Of a DNA stretch of 36,241 nt, positions 22,474 to 31,192 are shown one piece after another; the first letter of the stretch is position 1; each line of letters opens with the position of its first letter. The stretch comes from an uncultured Gemmiger sp. GTDB taxonomy: Bacteria > Bacillota > Clostridia > Oscillospirales > Ruminococcaceae. A program made the position numbers and the translations under genes. The stretch spans positions 1 to 36,241 of the forward strand of contig CALWNP010000026.1 of assembly GCA_944382835.1 (NCBI GenBank), written 5' to 3'. The notes under the pieces are model-generated. The model was not told the origin of the DNA. It searched no databases and worked only from the letters and a program-made list of their open reading frames with translations.

Positions 22474-22971
22474 ATGCGGGTACTGGGCATTGACCCTGGC
22501 TATGCCATTGTGGGCTGGGGGGTCATCGAGTACGTGGGCAACCGGTTTGCGCCGGTGGGCTACGGCGCCGTCTGCACCGACAAGGACACCCCCTTTGAAC
22601 ATCGTCTGGTGGAAATCTACGAGGGCATCACCGATGTCTGCCGCCGTTACCAGCCCGAGGCCCTGGCCATCGAAAAGCTCTACTACCAGCACAACCAGAC
22701 CACCGTCATCGGGGTGGCCGAGGCCCGCGGGGTGATCCTCCTGGCGGCGGCCCAGTGCGGCATCCCGATCTTTGAATACACCCCCATGCAGGTCAAGCAG
22801 GCGGTCACCGGCTACGGCAAGGCGGTCAAAAAGCAGATCCAGGAGATGACCCGGATTCTGCTCCACCTGGAATCCATCCCCAAGCCCGACGACACCGCCG
22901 ACGCCCTGGCCATGGCGGTGGCCCACTGCCACTGCAGCCGCAGTCGTCTGATGGGCACCAGCCCCCACTGA
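22474..22971 (+). CDS. ruvC: Holliday junction resolvase RuvC
   Basis: This Mg-dependent endonuclease cuts Holliday junctions symmetrically during recombination. The 165 residues have an RNase H fold with all four catalytic acids: Asp7 (GIDPG), Glu67 (AIEKLYY), Asp140 and Asp143 (KPDDTADALAMA). The start is ATG 22474 with GGGGAGG upstream; the frame stays open much further 5' but only through the divergent CAP gene. First gene of a ruvC-ruvA-ruvB series, with ruvA 14 nt downstream. Confidence 0.97.
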   Translation: MRVLGIDPGYAIVGWGVIEYVGNRFAPVGYGAVCTDKDTPFEHRLVEIYEGITDVCRRYQPEALAIEKLYYQHNQTTVIGVAEARGVILLAAAQCGIPIFEYTPMQVKQAVTGYGKAVKKQIQEMTRILLHLESIPKPDDTADALAMAVAHCHCSRSRLMGTSPH

Positions 22972-22985
22972 GAAAGGAAATTCCC

Positions 22986-23588
22986 ATGATCTATTGTCTG
23001 ACCGGCAAACTGCTGAAAAAGACCACCGACACCGCGGTGCTCTCCTGCGGCGGGGTGGGATACCTGGTGCACCTGCCCGCCAGCGCGGCGGACGCCCTGC
23101 CCGCCCCCGGCAAGGAGGCCACCCTCTACACCGTCATGAACGTCACCGAGAACGATGTCTCCCTCTACGGCTTTGCCAGCGAGGAACAGCGCGCCTGCTT
23201 CAAGATGCTCACCGCCGTCAGCGGGGTGGGCCCCAAGGCGGGGCTGGCCATCCTCTCGGTGCTCAGCCCCGAAAAGATTGCCCTGGCCGCCTCCAGCGGG
23301 GACCACAAGGCCTTCACCGCGGCGGCCGGGGTGGGCCCCAAGCTGGCTCAGCGCATCGCTCTGGAGCTCAAGGACAAGGTGGGCAAGGGGCTGGCCGCCG
23401 GCACCGGCTTTGCCGGGAACACTGTGGCGGCCCCGGTGCCCGCCAGCGCCCCCGCCCAGGCGGTGGCTGCCCTGGTGGCCCTGGGCTACACCGCCTCGGA
23501 GGCTTCCGCCGCGGTGGCCCGGGTGGACGACACCCTCTCGGTGCAGGAGATCATCAAGATCGCGCTGCGCGGGCTGTCCCGCGCCTGA
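22986..23588 (+). CDS. ruvA: Holliday junction DNA helicase subunit RuvA
   Basis: RuvA forms the tetramer that binds the Holliday junction and loads RuvB. The 200-residue protein has an N-terminal OB domain (MIYCLTGKLL to about 65) and tandem helix-hairpin-helix motifs (VSGVGPKAGLAIL and AAGVGPKLAQRIALELKDK). A flexible Ala/Pro-rich linker leads to domain III (AVAALVALGYTASEASAAV), which contacts RuvB. ATG at 22986 has AAAGGAAA upstream. Spacing to ruvB is 22 nt. Confidence 0.97.
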   Translation: MIYCLTGKLLKKTTDTAVLSCGGVGYLVHLPASAADALPAPGKEATLYTVMNVTENDVSLYGFASEEQRACFKMLTAVSGVGPKAGLAILSVLSPEKIALAASSGDHKAFTAAAGVGPKLAQRIALELKDKVGKGLAAGTGFAGNTVAAPVPASAPAQAVAALVALGYTASEASAAVARVDDTLSVQEIIKIALRGLSRA

Positions 23589-23610
23589 GGTTTGAGGAAG
23601 GATTTTGCAT

Positions 23611-24675
23611 ATGAACCAGGAATACACCGTCGATCCGTCCCGGCTGGTCAGCCCCGACAGCACCCCCTCCGATGCCGAGGAGATCAACCTGCGCCCCAAA
23701 ACGCTGGACGACTATGTGGGCCAGGAAAAGGCCAAGGGCAACCTGCGGATCTATCTGCGGGCGGCCCAGCAGCGGGGGGAACCCATGGACCACATCCTGC
23801 TCTACGGCCCTCCCGGCCTGGGCAAAACCACCCTGGCCGGCATCGTGGCCCAGGAGATGGGGGTGCAGATCCGGATCACCTCCGGCCCGGCCATCGAAAA
23901 GCCGGGGGACCTGGCCGCCCTGCTGACCAACCTGCAGGAGGGGGACATCCTCTTTATTGACGAGATCCACCGCCTCTCCCGCCAGGTGGAGGAGGTGCTC
24001 TACCCGGCGCTGGAGGACTTCGCCCTGGACATCATGATCGGCAAGGGCCCCAGCGCCCAGAGCATCCGGATCAACCTGCCCCGCTTCACCCTGATCGGGG
24101 CCACCACCCGGGCGGGGCAGCTCACCGGCCCGCTGCGGGACCGGTTCGGCATCCTGCTCAAGCTGGAGCCTTACAGCCCCGACGAGCTGGCCCAGATCAT
24201 CACCCGCAGCGCCGGCATCCTGGGCATCCCCATCACCCCCGAAGGGGCGCTGGAGCTGGCCCGGTGCAGCCGGGGCACCCCCCGGATTGCCAACCGGTTG
24301 CTCAAGCGGGTGCGGGACTTCGCCACCGTCCAGGGGGACGGCACCATCGACGGGGAGATCGCCGTCACCGCCCGCAAACAGATGGAGATTGACGCCCTGG
24401 GCCTGGATGAATTGGACCGCAGCCTGCTGCGGGCGATCATCGAGCTCTACGGCGGCGGGCCGGTGGGGCTGGAAACCCTGGCCGCCGCTCTGGGGGAGGA
24501 GAGCGTCACCCTGGAGGATGTCTGCGAGCCCTATCTGATGCAGATGGGCTTTCTCACCCGCACCCCCCGGGGCCGCTGTGTGACCCGGGCGGCCTATGAG
24601 CACCTGCATCTAACGGTGCCCCGGCATCTGCGGGCCGACGACGACCCCGAGGACGGACAACAGAGCATGTATTGA
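23611..24675 (+). CDS. ruvB: Holliday junction branch migration ATPase RuvB
   Basis: RuvB is the hexameric AAA+ motor that drives branch migration. The 354 residues carry Walker [10 protein letters not shown] (66-74), Walker [10 protein letters not shown], sensor [10 protein letters not shown] and an arginine finger region PLRDRFG. The C-terminal winged helix is represented by [18 protein letters not shown] and [18 protein letters not shown] at 23611 is preferred over a TTG two codons upstream because of spacing from GAGGAAGG. The C-terminal tail is acidic (DDDPEDGQQ). Confidence 0.97.
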   Translation: MNQEYTVDPSRLVSPDSTPSDAEEINLRPKTLDDYVGQEKAKGNLRIYLRAAQQRGEPMDHILLYGPPGLGKTTLAGIVAQEMGVQIRITSGPAIEKPGDLAALLTNLQEGDILFIDEIHRLSRQVEEVLYPALEDFALDIMIGKGPSAQSIRINLPRFTLIGATTRAGQLTGPLRDRFGILLKLEPYSPDELAQIITRSAGILGIPITPEGALELARCSRGTPRIANRLLKRVRDFATVQGDGTIDGEIAVTARKQMEIDALGLDELDRSLLRAIIELYGGGPVGLETLAAALGEESVTLEDVCEPYLMQMGFLTRTPRGRCVTRAAYEHLHLTVPRHLRADDDPEDGQQSMY

Positions 24676-24690
24676 GAAAAGGAGGCTGCC

Positions 24691-25563
24691 ATGCGACCCG
24701 CATCTACCTGGCAGGACTATGAACTGATCGACGCCACCGCCCACAACCGGCTGGAGCGCTGGGGCAAGACCATCCTGATCCGCCCCGACCCCCAGGTCAT
24801 CTGGAAAAATGAACCCTCCAGCCCGCTGTGGGACCGGGCTGATGCCGTCTACCACCGCTCGGCCAAGGGGGGCGGCAGCTGGGAAACCCGCCGCACCCTG
24901 CCCCAACGCTGGAAGATCGGCTGGCAGGACCTGACCCTCATCGTCAGCCCCACCGGCTTCAAGCACACCGGGGTCTTCCCCGAGCAGGCGGTCAACTGGG
25001 CCTGGTACCGGCAAAAGATCGGGGCGGCCGGCCGCCCCATCCGGGTGCTCAACCTCTTCGGCTACACCGGCGGCGCCACCCTGGCCTGCCTGGCCGCCGG
25101 AGCCTCGGTGACCCATGTGGACGCCAGCAAGGGGATGGTGGCCTGGGCGCGGGAGAACGCCGCCGCCAGCCATCTGGCCGACCGGCCCTGCCGCTGGATT
25201 GTGGACGACTGCGCCAAGTTTGTGGCCCGGGAGATCCGCCGGGGCAACCTTTACGACGCCGTCATCATGGACCCGCCCAGCTACGGCCGGGGCCCCGGCG
25301 GGGAGATCTGGAAGCTGGAGGACAACGTCTACGACCTGATCACCCTCTGCGCCGGGGTCCTCAGCGACCACCCCCTCTTCTTTGCCATCAACAGCTACAC
25401 CGAAGGTCTGAGCCCCGCGGTGATGGAGTACATCCTCAAAACCACCCTCTGCCCCCGTCTGGGCGGGCAGACCACCTGTGATGAGATCGGGCTGCCGGTC
25501 TCGGCCACCGGCGGCGTGGTGCCCTGCGGCGCCACCGCCCTCTGGCAGGAGGAAGAAGCATGA
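24691..25563 (+). CDS. Class I SAM-dependent methyltransferase (RlmI-like)
   Basis: This 290-residue protein resembles the Methyltrans_SAM/RlmI branch of rRNA cytosine-C5 methyltransferases but lacks an N-terminal PUA domain. The SAM-binding motif I is VLNLFGYTGGATLACLAAGA (119-138). An acidic VDAS (143-146) follows, and a catalytic-type motif DPPSYGRG begins at 194. The N-terminal 90 residues form a small beta-rich substrate domain. The target RNA or protein cannot be assigned. It begins 15 nt after ruvB and overlaps ecfA1 by 4 nt (ATGA), so it is translationally coupled to the ECF genes. Confidence 0.83.
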   Translation: MRPASTWQDYELIDATAHNRLERWGKTILIRPDPQVIWKNEPSSPLWDRADAVYHRSAKGGGSWETRRTLPQRWKIGWQDLTLIVSPTGFKHTGVFPEQAVNWAWYRQKIGAAGRPIRVLNLFGYTGGATLACLAAGASVTHVDASKGMVAWARENAAASHLADRPCRWIVDDCAKFVAREIRRGNLYDAVIMDPPSYGRGPGGEIWKLEDNVYDLITLCAGVLSDHPLFFAINSYTEGLSPAVMEYILKTTLCPRLGGQTTCDEIGLPVSATGGVVPCGATALWQEEEA

Positions 25564-26411
25564 ACACCAAACCGATGCTGCAGGTCCGGGACCTGCATTT
25601 CCGCTACGACCCCGAGCAGCCGACCTACGCGGTGAACGGGGTGAGCATGGAGGTTCACCGGGGGGAGTTTGTCGCGGTGCTGGGGGCCAACGGCTGCGGC
25701 AAATCCACCCTGGCCAAGCACCTCAACGCCATTCTGCTGCCCGAAACCGGCACCGTGCTGGTGGAGGGGATGGACACCCGGGAGGAAGACCACCTCTATG
25801 ACATCCGCCAGAAGGTGGGGATGGTCTTCCAGAACCCCGACAACCAGATCGTCGCCACCATTGTGGAGGAGGATGTGGCCTTCGCCCTGGAAAACCTGGG
25901 GGTGCCCACCCCCGAGATCCGCACCCGGATCGACGAGGCAATGAAGATGGCCGGCATCTACGACAAGAAGGACAAGGCCCCCTACAAGCTGTCGGGCGGC
26001 CAGAAACAGCGGGTGGCCATCGCCGGGGTCATTGCCATGCGCCCCGACTGCCTGGTGCTGGACGAGGCCACCGCCATGCTGGACCCCCGGGGCCGTGCCC
26101 AGGTCATGCAGACCATCCGCACCCTGCGGGCGGCGGGCATCTCCATCGTCTCCATCACCCACTATATGGAGGAGGCCGCCCAGGCCGACCGGGTGCTGGT
26201 GATGAACCAGGGCAAGATCGTCATGGAGGGCACCCCCGAGGAGGTCTTCAGCCAGACCGAGCGGCTGAAATCCTACCACCTGGATGTGCCCCAGGCCGCC
26301 GAGCTGCGGGACCAGCTGGTGGCCGCCGGCCTGCCCATGCCGGAGAATGTCATCACCCCCGAAGCCTGTGCCGAGGCCCTGTTCCAGCTGCTGCAGGGCA
26401 GCCCGGCCTGA
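25560..26411 (+). CDS. ecfA1: ECF transporter ATPase EcfA1
   Basis: One of two ABC ATPases that power energy-coupling-factor vitamin and metal uptake. The 283 residues contain Walker A GANGCGKST (42-50), Q-loop VFQNPDNQIV, signature LSGGQKQR and Walker B CLVLDEATAMLD, with the switch His in SITHYMEE. The DEATAMLD form and the NPDNQ Q-loop are typical of EcfA1. It overlaps the preceding methyltransferase by 4 nt and is followed 82 nt later by ecfA2. No substrate-binding S component is nearby, which fits a group II shared module. Confidence 0.95.
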   Translation: MNTKPMLQVRDLHFRYDPEQPTYAVNGVSMEVHRGEFVAVLGANGCGKSTLAKHLNAILLPETGTVLVEGMDTREEDHLYDIRQKVGMVFQNPDNQIVATIVEEDVAFALENLGVPTPEIRTRIDEAMKMAGIYDKKDKAPYKLSGGQKQRVAIAGVIAMRPDCLVLDEATAMLDPRGRAQVMQTIRTLRAAGISIVSITHYMEEAAQADRVLVMNQGKIVMEGTPEEVFSQTERLKSYHLDVPQAAELRDQLVAAGLPMPENVITPEACAEALFQLLQGSPA

Positions 26412-26493
26412 GCAGGAAGATCAAGTAAAAATCCCATGATTGGCCGGAACGGCACCCCACCCGGGGGCGGTATCCGGCGGGAAGGAAGACGCT

Positions 26494-27399
26494 GTGTCAG
26501 AGATTATCCGCGCAGAACACCTGCGCTATGTCTACAACCCCGGCATGCCGGATGAGACCGCCGCCCTGGACGATGTCAGCTTCTCCATCGAGGAGGGGGA
26601 CTTCGTGGGGGTGATCGGCTCCACCGGCAGCGGAAAATCCACCCTCATCAGCCATTTCAACGGCCTCAACCGGCCCACCTCGGGCCGGATCCTGGTGGAC
26701 GGCCGGGACATGTGGTCGTCCGGCGAGGACTTGCGGTCCTTCCGGTTCCTGGTGGGTCTGGTGTTCCAGTACCCCGAATATCAGTTGTTTGAGGAAACCT
26801 GCGCCAAGGACATCGCCTACGGCCCCCGCAACATGGGGCTGGACGAGGCCGAGGTCCAGCGCCGGGTCCAGGAGGCCGCGGCCTTCACCGGCCTCGGCCC
26901 CGACCTGCTGGCGCGCAGCCCCTTCGAGCTCTCGGGCGGGCAGAAGCGCCGGGTGGCCATCGCCGGTGTCATGGCCATGCGGCCCCGCATCCTGGTGCTG
27001 GACGAACCCGCCGCCGGCCTGGACCCGGCGGGACGGGACACCATCCTCTCCCAGATCCGGGACTACCACGAGAAGACCGGCATCACGGTGGTGCTGGTCA
27101 GCCATTCCATGGAGGACATCGCCCGCTACGCCAACCGGGTCCTGGTCATGAGCCACGCCAAGGTGGCCATGTACGACACGGTGGAGCGGATCTTTGCCCG
27201 GGCGCCGGAACTGTTGGAGCTGGGCCTCTCGGTGCCCCAGGTCACCCAGATCTTCCTCAAGCTGCGGCAGATGGGGCTGGACATCCCCACCGATGTCTAC
27301 ACCACCCCCTATGCGGTCAAGACCATCCTCAAGGCCTGGAACGCCCGGCATCCCGAACATCCCATCCCGTTGGAAGGAGGCGGCGTCCATGCTTCGTGA
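26494..27399 (+). CDS. ecfA2: ECF transporter ATPase EcfA2
   Basis: This is the partner ATPase of EcfA1. The 301 residues contain Walker A GSTGSGKST (42-50), Q-loop VFQYPEYQLFEETC, signature LSGGQKRR, Walker B ILVLDEPAAGLD and the switch His in VSHSMEDIA. The QYPEYQLFEET segment is characteristic of EcfA2. A GTG at 26494 is taken as start because GAAGGAAG lies upstream and the fold begins there. It overlaps ecfT by 11 nt, consistent with assembly of a 1:1 ATPase pair with the transmembrane protein. Confidence 0.95.
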   Translation: MSEIIRAEHLRYVYNPGMPDETAALDDVSFSIEEGDFVGVIGSTGSGKSTLISHFNGLNRPTSGRILVDGRDMWSSGEDLRSFRFLVGLVFQYPEYQLFEETCAKDIAYGPRNMGLDEAEVQRRVQEAAAFTGLGPDLLARSPFELSGGQKRRVAIAGVMAMRPRILVLDEPAAGLDPAGRDTILSQIRDYHEKTGITVVLVSHSMEDIARYANRVLVMSHAKVAMYDTVERIFARAPELLELGLSVPQVTQIFLKLRQMGLDIPTDVYTTPYAVKTILKAWNARHPEHPIPLEGGGVHAS

Positions 27400-28192
27400 C
27401 ATCACCATCGGCCAGCATTTCCCCGGCAACTCGATTTTGCACCGGTGTGATCCCCGGCTCAAGATCGTCATGACCATCGCCTACATTGTGGTGCTCTTTG
27501 TGGCCTCCAACCCCCTGGGCATCCTGCTCTCGCTGGCGCTGCTGGCTCTGCTGTACAGCCTGGCCAAGATCCCCTACCGGCTCATCCTCAAAAGCCTCAA
27601 GCCCATTGTGCCCATCGTGATCTTCACCGCGGTGCTCAACCTCTTTTTCATGGGCGGGGAAGGGGAGCCCCTCTTCCACTGGTGGCTGCTCTCCATCTAC
27701 GCCGAGGGCATCCGCTATGCCATCCTCATGTCGGTGCGGGTCATCGCCCTCATTGCCGGCACCAGCCTGCTCACCTACACCACCAGCCCCATTGTGCTGA
27801 CCGACGCCATCGAAAGCCTGCTCCGCCCGCTGGAAAAGGTCCATTTTCCGGTGCATGAGCTGGCCATGATGATGACCATTGCCCTGCGGTTCATCCCCAC
27901 CCTCATCGAGGAGACCGAAAAGATCATGAACGCCCAGAAGGCCCGGGGCGCCAAGCTGGACAACGGCAAATTCACCGAGCGGATCCACGCCCTGATCCCC
28001 ATCCTGATCCCGCTCTTCATCAGCGCCTTCCGCCGGGCCGACGAGCTGGCCATGGCCATGGAGTGCCGCTGCTACCACGGCGGCCAGGGCCGTACCCGGC
28101 TCAAGGTACTGCGGTTCACCCGGCAGGACGGGCTGTGCGCCCTGGCCATGGCCGCCATGCTGGCGGTGATTGTGGCCACCCGGTTTCTCTGA
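27389..28192 (+). CDS. ecfT: ECF transporter transmembrane protein EcfT
   Basis: EcfT is the membrane scaffold linking the two ATPases to exchangeable S components. The 267 residues have about five hydrophobic segments and the two cytoplasmic coupling motifs: QKARGAKLD, and AFRRADELAMAMECRCY near residue 220. ATG at 27389 sits inside the end of ecfA2, with GGAAGGAGG upstream. It is followed 15 nt later by truA, an order (ecfA1-ecfA2-ecfT-truA) that is common in Firmicutes. Confidence 0.95.
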   Translation: MLRDITIGQHFPGNSILHRCDPRLKIVMTIAYIVVLFVASNPLGILLSLALLALLYSLAKIPYRLILKSLKPIVPIVIFTAVLNLFFMGGEGEPLFHWWLLSIYAEGIRYAILMSVRVIALIAGTSLLTYTTSPIVLTDAIESLLRPLEKVHFPVHELAMMMTIALRFIPTLIEETEKIMNAQKARGAKLDNGKFTERIHALIPILIPLFISAFRRADELAMAMECRCYHGGQGRTRLKVLRFTRQDGLCALAMAAMLAVIVATRFL

Positions 28193-28207
28193 TCGGGGAG
28201 GGCGCCC

Positions 28208-28978
28208 ATGAACATTCTGCTCTGGATCCGCTACAAGGGCACCCATTTTGCGGGGTTTCAGGTCCAGCCCAACGGCCGCACCGTCTGCGCCGTGCTCCAG
28301 GACGCCATGGAGGCGGCGCTGGGCTGCCGTCCCGACGTAAAAGGCTGTTCCCGCACCGATTCCGGCGTTCATGCGCAGCGTTTCGCGCTCAGTTTCCGGT
28401 ATGATGGAAGGGTACCGCTGCAAAAGCTGGTGCCCGCCCTCAACGCCCGGCTGCCCGACGACCTGCGAGCTTTCGGCGCCCAGCAGGTGCCCGAGGACTT
28501 TCACGCCCGGTACGCCGCCCACACCAAGACCTACTGCTACCGCATCCGCAACGACCGCATCGACGACCCCTTTGACCTGGAAACCTGCTGCCGCATCGCC
28601 GGCCCGCTGGATCTGGCGGCGATGCAGGCGGCAGCCGACCGGTTTGTGGGGCGGCATGATTTCGCCGCCCTCTGCGCTGCGGGGTCCTCGGCGGCAGCCC
28701 ACGGGGACACGGTGCGCACCATCACCGGATGCCGGGTGGAACGGCAGGGCAAGATCATCACCATCACGGTGGAGGCCGACGGCTATCTGTACAACATGGT
28801 GCGGATTCTGGCCGGCACCCTGGTGGAGGCCGGTCGGGGCAAACTGGACCCCGCCGCCATCCCCGCCCTGCTGGAAAGCCGGGACCGCCGCCGGGCCGGG
28901 CCCACCCTGCCCGCCCGGGGCTTGTTTTTGGTGGATGTGGCCTACCCCGATCTCCCGTCCGACCCCGACCGGCCCTGA
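28208..28978 (+). CDS. truA: tRNA pseudouridine(38-40) synthase TruA
   Basis: TruA isomerises uridines at positions 38-40 of the tRNA anticodon arm. The 256 residues include the catalytic Asp51 in SRTDSGVHA, the conserved DDLRAFGAQQVPEDFHARY and KTYCYRI segments, and YLYNMVRILAGTLVEAGRG near the C-terminus. The start ATG 28208 follows GGGGAGGG. It is coupled to the ECF genes by position only. Confidence 0.96.
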   Translation: MNILLWIRYKGTHFAGFQVQPNGRTVCAVLQDAMEAALGCRPDVKGCSRTDSGVHAQRFALSFRYDGRVPLQKLVPALNARLPDDLRAFGAQQVPEDFHARYAAHTKTYCYRIRNDRIDDPFDLETCCRIAGPLDLAAMQAAADRFVGRHDFAALCAAGSSAAAHGDTVRTITGCRVERQGKIITITVEADGYLYNMVRILAGTLVEAGRGKLDPAAIPALLESRDRRRAGPTLPARGLFLVDVAYPDLPSDPDRP

Positions 28979-29004
28979 GCGCCGGTCCTTTTGAATCTGA
29001 CCCC

Positions 29005-29010
29005 AGGAGG
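29005..29010 (+). promoter_or_regulatory. Ribosome binding site that sets a TTG start
   Basis: A perfect AGGAGG lies 7 nt before TTG at 29018. The longer frame starting at 28991 would place the start upstream of this site and has no binding site of its own. Confidence 0.75.
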
Positions 29011-29017
29011 TACCGCC

Positions 29018-30367
29018 TTGAACCGTGAAGAACGAGAACGCCGGGAACGCCAGCAGCGGATGCTGCGGCGGGAACAGGGCGGCTCCCTGCCCGAAGGGGC
29101 CACGCTGGGCACCCGGGACAACGCCCCGGGGGTCCGGGTGCCCAAGCGGGTGCGGCGGTCGGCGGACCCCCCGCCCTCCCGCCGCCAGACCGAAACCCCG
29201 CCGGAACCCCGCAGCAATCTGCGGCCGGTGAGCGAGCTGATCCGCCGCCGGCAGCGCCGCCGCCGGATTTTCTGGACGGCGGTGGTGCTGGTGGCCGCCC
29301 TGATTTTTGCCGGCTTCACCGGGGTGCTGGGCAACTCGCTGGCCATGCTGTCGGATGTGGCCGACAGCGTCTACCTCTCCATCAACCAGACCGGCGGGGG
29401 CTGGCCGGTGAACACCGGCATCCAGGAACCCCTCCAGGTGGAGGAGCTGGCCGGCGGCTTTGTGGTCATGGACAGCAAGGATGTGGCGGTCTACTCGGCC
29501 TATGGGGTCAAGGTGCGCAGCATTCAGCCCGGCTACGCCCGGCCCGCTCTGGCGGTGGGCAACACCCGGTTTGTGGTCTACAACCGGGGCGGTACCGAGC
29601 TTACGGTGGGCAGCCGCACCCGGGACCTCTACAACCAGAAGCTCAGCAACGCCATCATGCTCTGCTCCATCGCCAACAACGGCACCCTGGCCATCGTCAC
29701 CGAGTCGGAGCGCTACACCGCCGAGGTGCAGATCTACGACCCCGCCTTCCGGGATATTTACAGCTGGTATCTGACCCAGGCCGAAGGCACCCCGGTGGCG
29801 CTGCAGTTCGCCAGCGACAACCACCGCTTTGCGGTGGGCACCATCGCCGCCCGGGACGGCCAGCTGGCCACCACCCTCTACCTGATGGATACCGCCACCG
29901 AGGGGGTCACCGCCACCTACACCGCCGACACCGGCAGCATGGTGGTCAGCCTGGAATGGATCAGCAGCCGCAAACTGCTGGCGGTCTTTGACGATTACCT
30001 GGCCCTCGTCGACCCATCCACCGGCGCCGAGCTGGCCCGCTACGACTACGACGGCGCGGCACTGCAGAGCGTTTCGGCCAAGGGCAGCAGTTTGGCGCTG
30101 CTGCTCTCGGTGCGGGGCGGCAACAACCTGGTCACCCTGGACGAGAACCTCACCCCGCTGGCCATCATCCCGGCGGGCCAGGCCGAGACCGTCTGCTGCA
30201 CCCAGACCGAGGTCTATCTGCTCTCGGGCACCGTGGTGGAGTGCTACGGCTTTGACGGGGTCCAGCGCTGGCAGCAGACGCTGGATGCCCGCCCCACCAC
30301 CGTGCTGGATGCAGCCCAAACCCTCGTCTTCGCGGGCGGTTACGCCCGTGTTTTGACCGCACCCTGA
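29018..30367 (+). CDS. DUF5711-type single-pass membrane protein
   Basis: The 449-residue protein starts with a very basic, Arg/Glu-rich cytoplasmic tail (NREERERRERQQRMLRREQ and onward to about 83). One membrane span follows (about 84-104), then a long extracytoplasmic domain made of repeated short beta-strand units: FVVMDSKDVAVYSAYG, then LAVGNTRFVVYNRGG, ALQFASDNHRFAVGT, LLAVFDDYLALVDP and others. The pattern suggests a beta-propeller. It resembles the DUF5711 family of Clostridia, whose function is not known. A TTG start is chosen because of AGGAGG at 29005. The CvpA-family gene follows 37 nt later. Confidence 0.78.
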   Translation: MNREERERRERQQRMLRREQGGSLPEGATLGTRDNAPGVRVPKRVRRSADPPPSRRQTETPPEPRSNLRPVSELIRRRQRRRRIFWTAVVLVAALIFAGFTGVLGNSLAMLSDVADSVYLSINQTGGGWPVNTGIQEPLQVEELAGGFVVMDSKDVAVYSAYGVKVRSIQPGYARPALAVGNTRFVVYNRGGTELTVGSRTRDLYNQKLSNAIMLCSIANNGTLAIVTESERYTAEVQIYDPAFRDIYSWYLTQAEGTPVALQFASDNHRFAVGTIAARDGQLATTLYLMDTATEGVTATYTADTGSMVVSLEWISSRKLLAVFDDYLALVDPSTGAELARYDYDGAALQSVSAKGSSLALLLSVRGGNNLVTLDENLTPLAIIPAGQAETVCCTQTEVYLLSGTVVECYGFDGVQRWQQTLDARPTTVLDAAQTLVFAGGYARVLTAP

Positions 30368-30404
30368 TCCGGGGTACGGCATAATACATGGAGGAATATT
30401 TTTC

Positions 30405-31073
30405 ATGACTATTACAACTGGTATTATCTACGACCTGATCTTCCTGGCCGTGGTACTGTTTGTTGCCTTCCGGGGCAAAAGCAACGGCCTGCTGGCGGGG
30501 GTCGCGGGGCTGGTGGGGTCCCTGGTGGGGGTCTTCGGCGCCATCTGGGCCGCCCGCGCCTGGTCGGTGCCCCTCTACACCAACTTTCTGGGGGCCAGCA
30601 TCGGGGAAAAGGTGAATGAGGCCATCGCCCAGTCGGGCGGGGACTTTGCCGCCGCCATCGCGGGGCTGGAAATGCTGCCCGAGAGCATTCGCACCGCCCT
30701 GGCCCAGCTGGCCCAGGATGCCACCGGAGACATTGCCCCCCGGGTCATCACGGCGCTGGAGCCGCTGCTGCTGCCCCTGGTCCAGGCGGTGATCTTTTTG
30801 GTGGCCTGTGTGGTCATCAAGCTGGTCTTTTCGGTTCTGGTCCACCTGCTGCGCAGCTTCAACGATCTGCCGCTGCTGGGCTCGCTGAACCAGATGCTGG
30901 GCTTTGCCTTCGGCTTTGTCATTGGCCTGGTGGACTGCTGGCTGCTGAGCATCGCCCTCTGGCTGGTGGCCAACCTGACCAACGGCTCCCTCTCCTTCCT
31001 CAACCAGGGGGTGCTGGATGGCAGCTTTTTCTACCCGATTCTTGCAACAGCCAACCCATTTTTGGCACACTAA
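30405..31073 (+). CDS. CvpA family membrane protein
   Basis: The 222-residue protein shows the CvpA-type layout. A first hydrophobic helix (IIYDLIFLAVVLFVAFRGKS) ends in the conserved short basic turn. A second follows (LLAGVAGLVGSLVGVFGAIWAAR). There is then a soluble region of about 60 residues and two to three more helices (LVQAVIFLVACVVIKLVF, then the GFAFGFVIGLVDCWLLSIAL region). CvpA is needed for colicin V export in E. coli, but its homologues have broad envelope-related roles. ATG at 30405 follows GGAGGAA. It is the last gene before the Clp promoter, and no terminator is visible after it. Confidence 0.85.
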   Translation: MTITTGIIYDLIFLAVVLFVAFRGKSNGLLAGVAGLVGSLVGVFGAIWAARAWSVPLYTNFLGASIGEKVNEAIAQSGGDFAAAIAGLEMLPESIRTALAQLAQDATGDIAPRVITALEPLLLPLVQAVIFLVACVVIKLVFSVLVHLLRSFNDLPLLGSLNQMLGFAFGFVIGLVDCWLLSIALWLVANLTNGSLSFLNQGVLDGSFFYPILATANPFLAH

Positions 31074-31118
31074 CGAGGGTGCGGCTATGAACAATGTCTG
31101 AACATTACGCCGCTGCCC

Positions 31119-31148
31119 TTGCCAAATACCGCCCCGGAATGGGATAAT
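31119..31148 (+). promoter_or_regulatory. Promoter of the Clp ATPase operon
   Basis: TTGCCA (31119-31124) and GATAAT (31143-31148) are 18 bp apart. I see no CtsR-type heptad repeat (GGTCAAA) or CIRCE element around it. Confidence 0.68.
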
Positions 31149-31155
31149 AGAGAAA

Positions 31156-31170
31156 CAGGGCAAAGCCCTG
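31156..31170 (+). other. Stem-loop at the 5' end of the Clp mRNA
   Basis: A perfect 6-bp stem (CAGGGC / GCCCTG) with an AAA loop starts 8 nt after the -10 box, essentially at the predicted +1. It ends 9 nt before the ribosome binding site. Confidence 0.55.
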
Positions 31171-31179
31171 CGATACAGT

Positions 31180-31186
31180 GAGGTGA
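31180..31186 (+). promoter_or_regulatory. Ribosome binding site choosing between two nearby ATG codons
   Basis: GAGGTGA abuts an ATG at 31187 and lies 6 nt before a second in-frame ATG at 31193. Only the second has workable spacing. Confidence 0.65.
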
Positions 31187-31192
31187 ATGATT

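Noticed and set aside
30330-30395. A promoter before the CvpA-family gene (TTGACC and CATAAT)
   Set aside because: The two hexamers are 21 bp apart, and the -35 lies inside the end of the DUF5711 gene; the spacing is outside the sigma-A range.
27329-30406. A 1025-codon open frame on the minus strand across ecfT, truA, the DUF5711 gene and neighbours
   Set aside because: It is antisense to well-supported genes, has low-complexity Gly/His/Gln/Val-rich composition and no recognisable domain. Long antisense frames are expected in GC-rich DNA with strong third-position bias.
31074-31186. CtsR or CIRCE operator for the Clp ATPase
   Set aside because: No GGTCAAA heptad repeat and no TTAGCACTC inverted repeat is present in this stretch.
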